Positions 5,263-5,291 of a stretch of DNA of 5,291 nucleotides are shown here, piece by piece. A model generated the notes under the pieces. The model worked only from the letters and a program-made list of their open reading frames with translations, searched no databases and was not told the origin of the DNA. This DNA comes from Bacillota bacterium (GTDB lineage: Bacteria; Bacillota; Clostridia; Oscillospirales; Ruminococcaceae), in contig JAEZDF010000128.1 in the NCBI GenBank assembly GCA_023429685.1, positions 1 through 5,291 on the forward strand, written 5' to 3'. How positions within the stretch are numbered: the stretch's first letter is position 1; each line of letters begins with the position of its first letter. Made by a program: the position numbers and the translations under genes.

Positions 5263-5291
5263 AATCCCTTATCCTATTTGGGTAAGGGATT
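5263..5291 (+). terminator. Probable folC terminator stem, cut by window edge
   Basis: AATCCCTTATCC (5263-5274) pairs with GGGTAAGGGATT (5280-5291) over 12 bp with one G-T wobble and the loop TATTT. It begins 50 bp after the folC stop. The window ends at the last base of the stem, so the diagnostic T-run cannot be seen. A weaker 5-bp hairpin, GCGCG (5235-5239) with CGCGC (5244-5248), followed by ATTATTTT, lies just upstream and could add to termination. Confidence 0.6.

Overview
The window reads as a piece of a Bacillota chromosome, most likely from class Clostridia. The evidence is the valS then folC gene order on one strand, which is a classic Firmicutes neighbourhood (as in Bacillus subtilis), and a valyl-tRNA synthetase whose KMSKS block (followed by GNGIDPLEVID) looks clostridial. 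The two housekeeping genes are GC-rich. The segment between them and the first 340 bases are clearly more AT-rich. No species can be named from the sequence alone.

Layout, all genes on the + strand. Bases 1-350 carry no convincing gene. They hold a sigma-A-type promoter (176-204) and a two-part stem-loop (226-282) in the presumed valS leader, and no T-box could be recognised. valS (351-2972) is complete. After it come a palindromic repeat (copy A, 3017-3041) and a strong intrinsic terminator (3066-3102). A good promoter (3105-3133) then drives a small TTG-started gene (3181-3696) for a REP-associated tyrosine transposase (RAYT, Y1/HUH family). A second exact repeat copy (C) overlaps the end of that gene and supplies its stop codon. 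A third exact copy (B) lies inverted inside the coding sequence. After a 12-bp palindrome and about 110 bases of AT-rich spacer come an extended -10 promoter (3843-3871), a GC-rich hairpin (3874-3898) and complete folC (3932-5212). A probable terminator stem (5263-5291) is cut by the window edge.

The most interesting part is the RAYT and repeat unit. The three 25-bp copies are identical. Each has the tetranucleotide GTAG at the 5' foot of a 9-bp stem, the architecture that enterobacterial RAYT nucleases recognise. One copy is translated in frame as residues 88-96 of the transposase, and another provides its stop codon, so enzyme gene and substrate are physically interlocked. The copies are also perfectly complementary between the valS 3' UTR, the RAYT coding region and the RAYT 3' end, which allows alternative RNA pairings.

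In function, ValS charges tRNA-Val, and FolC makes dihydrofolate and/or polyglutamylated folates. They share no pathway but are often neighbours. Here the RAYT unit and the terminator separate them, and folC appears to have its own promoter.
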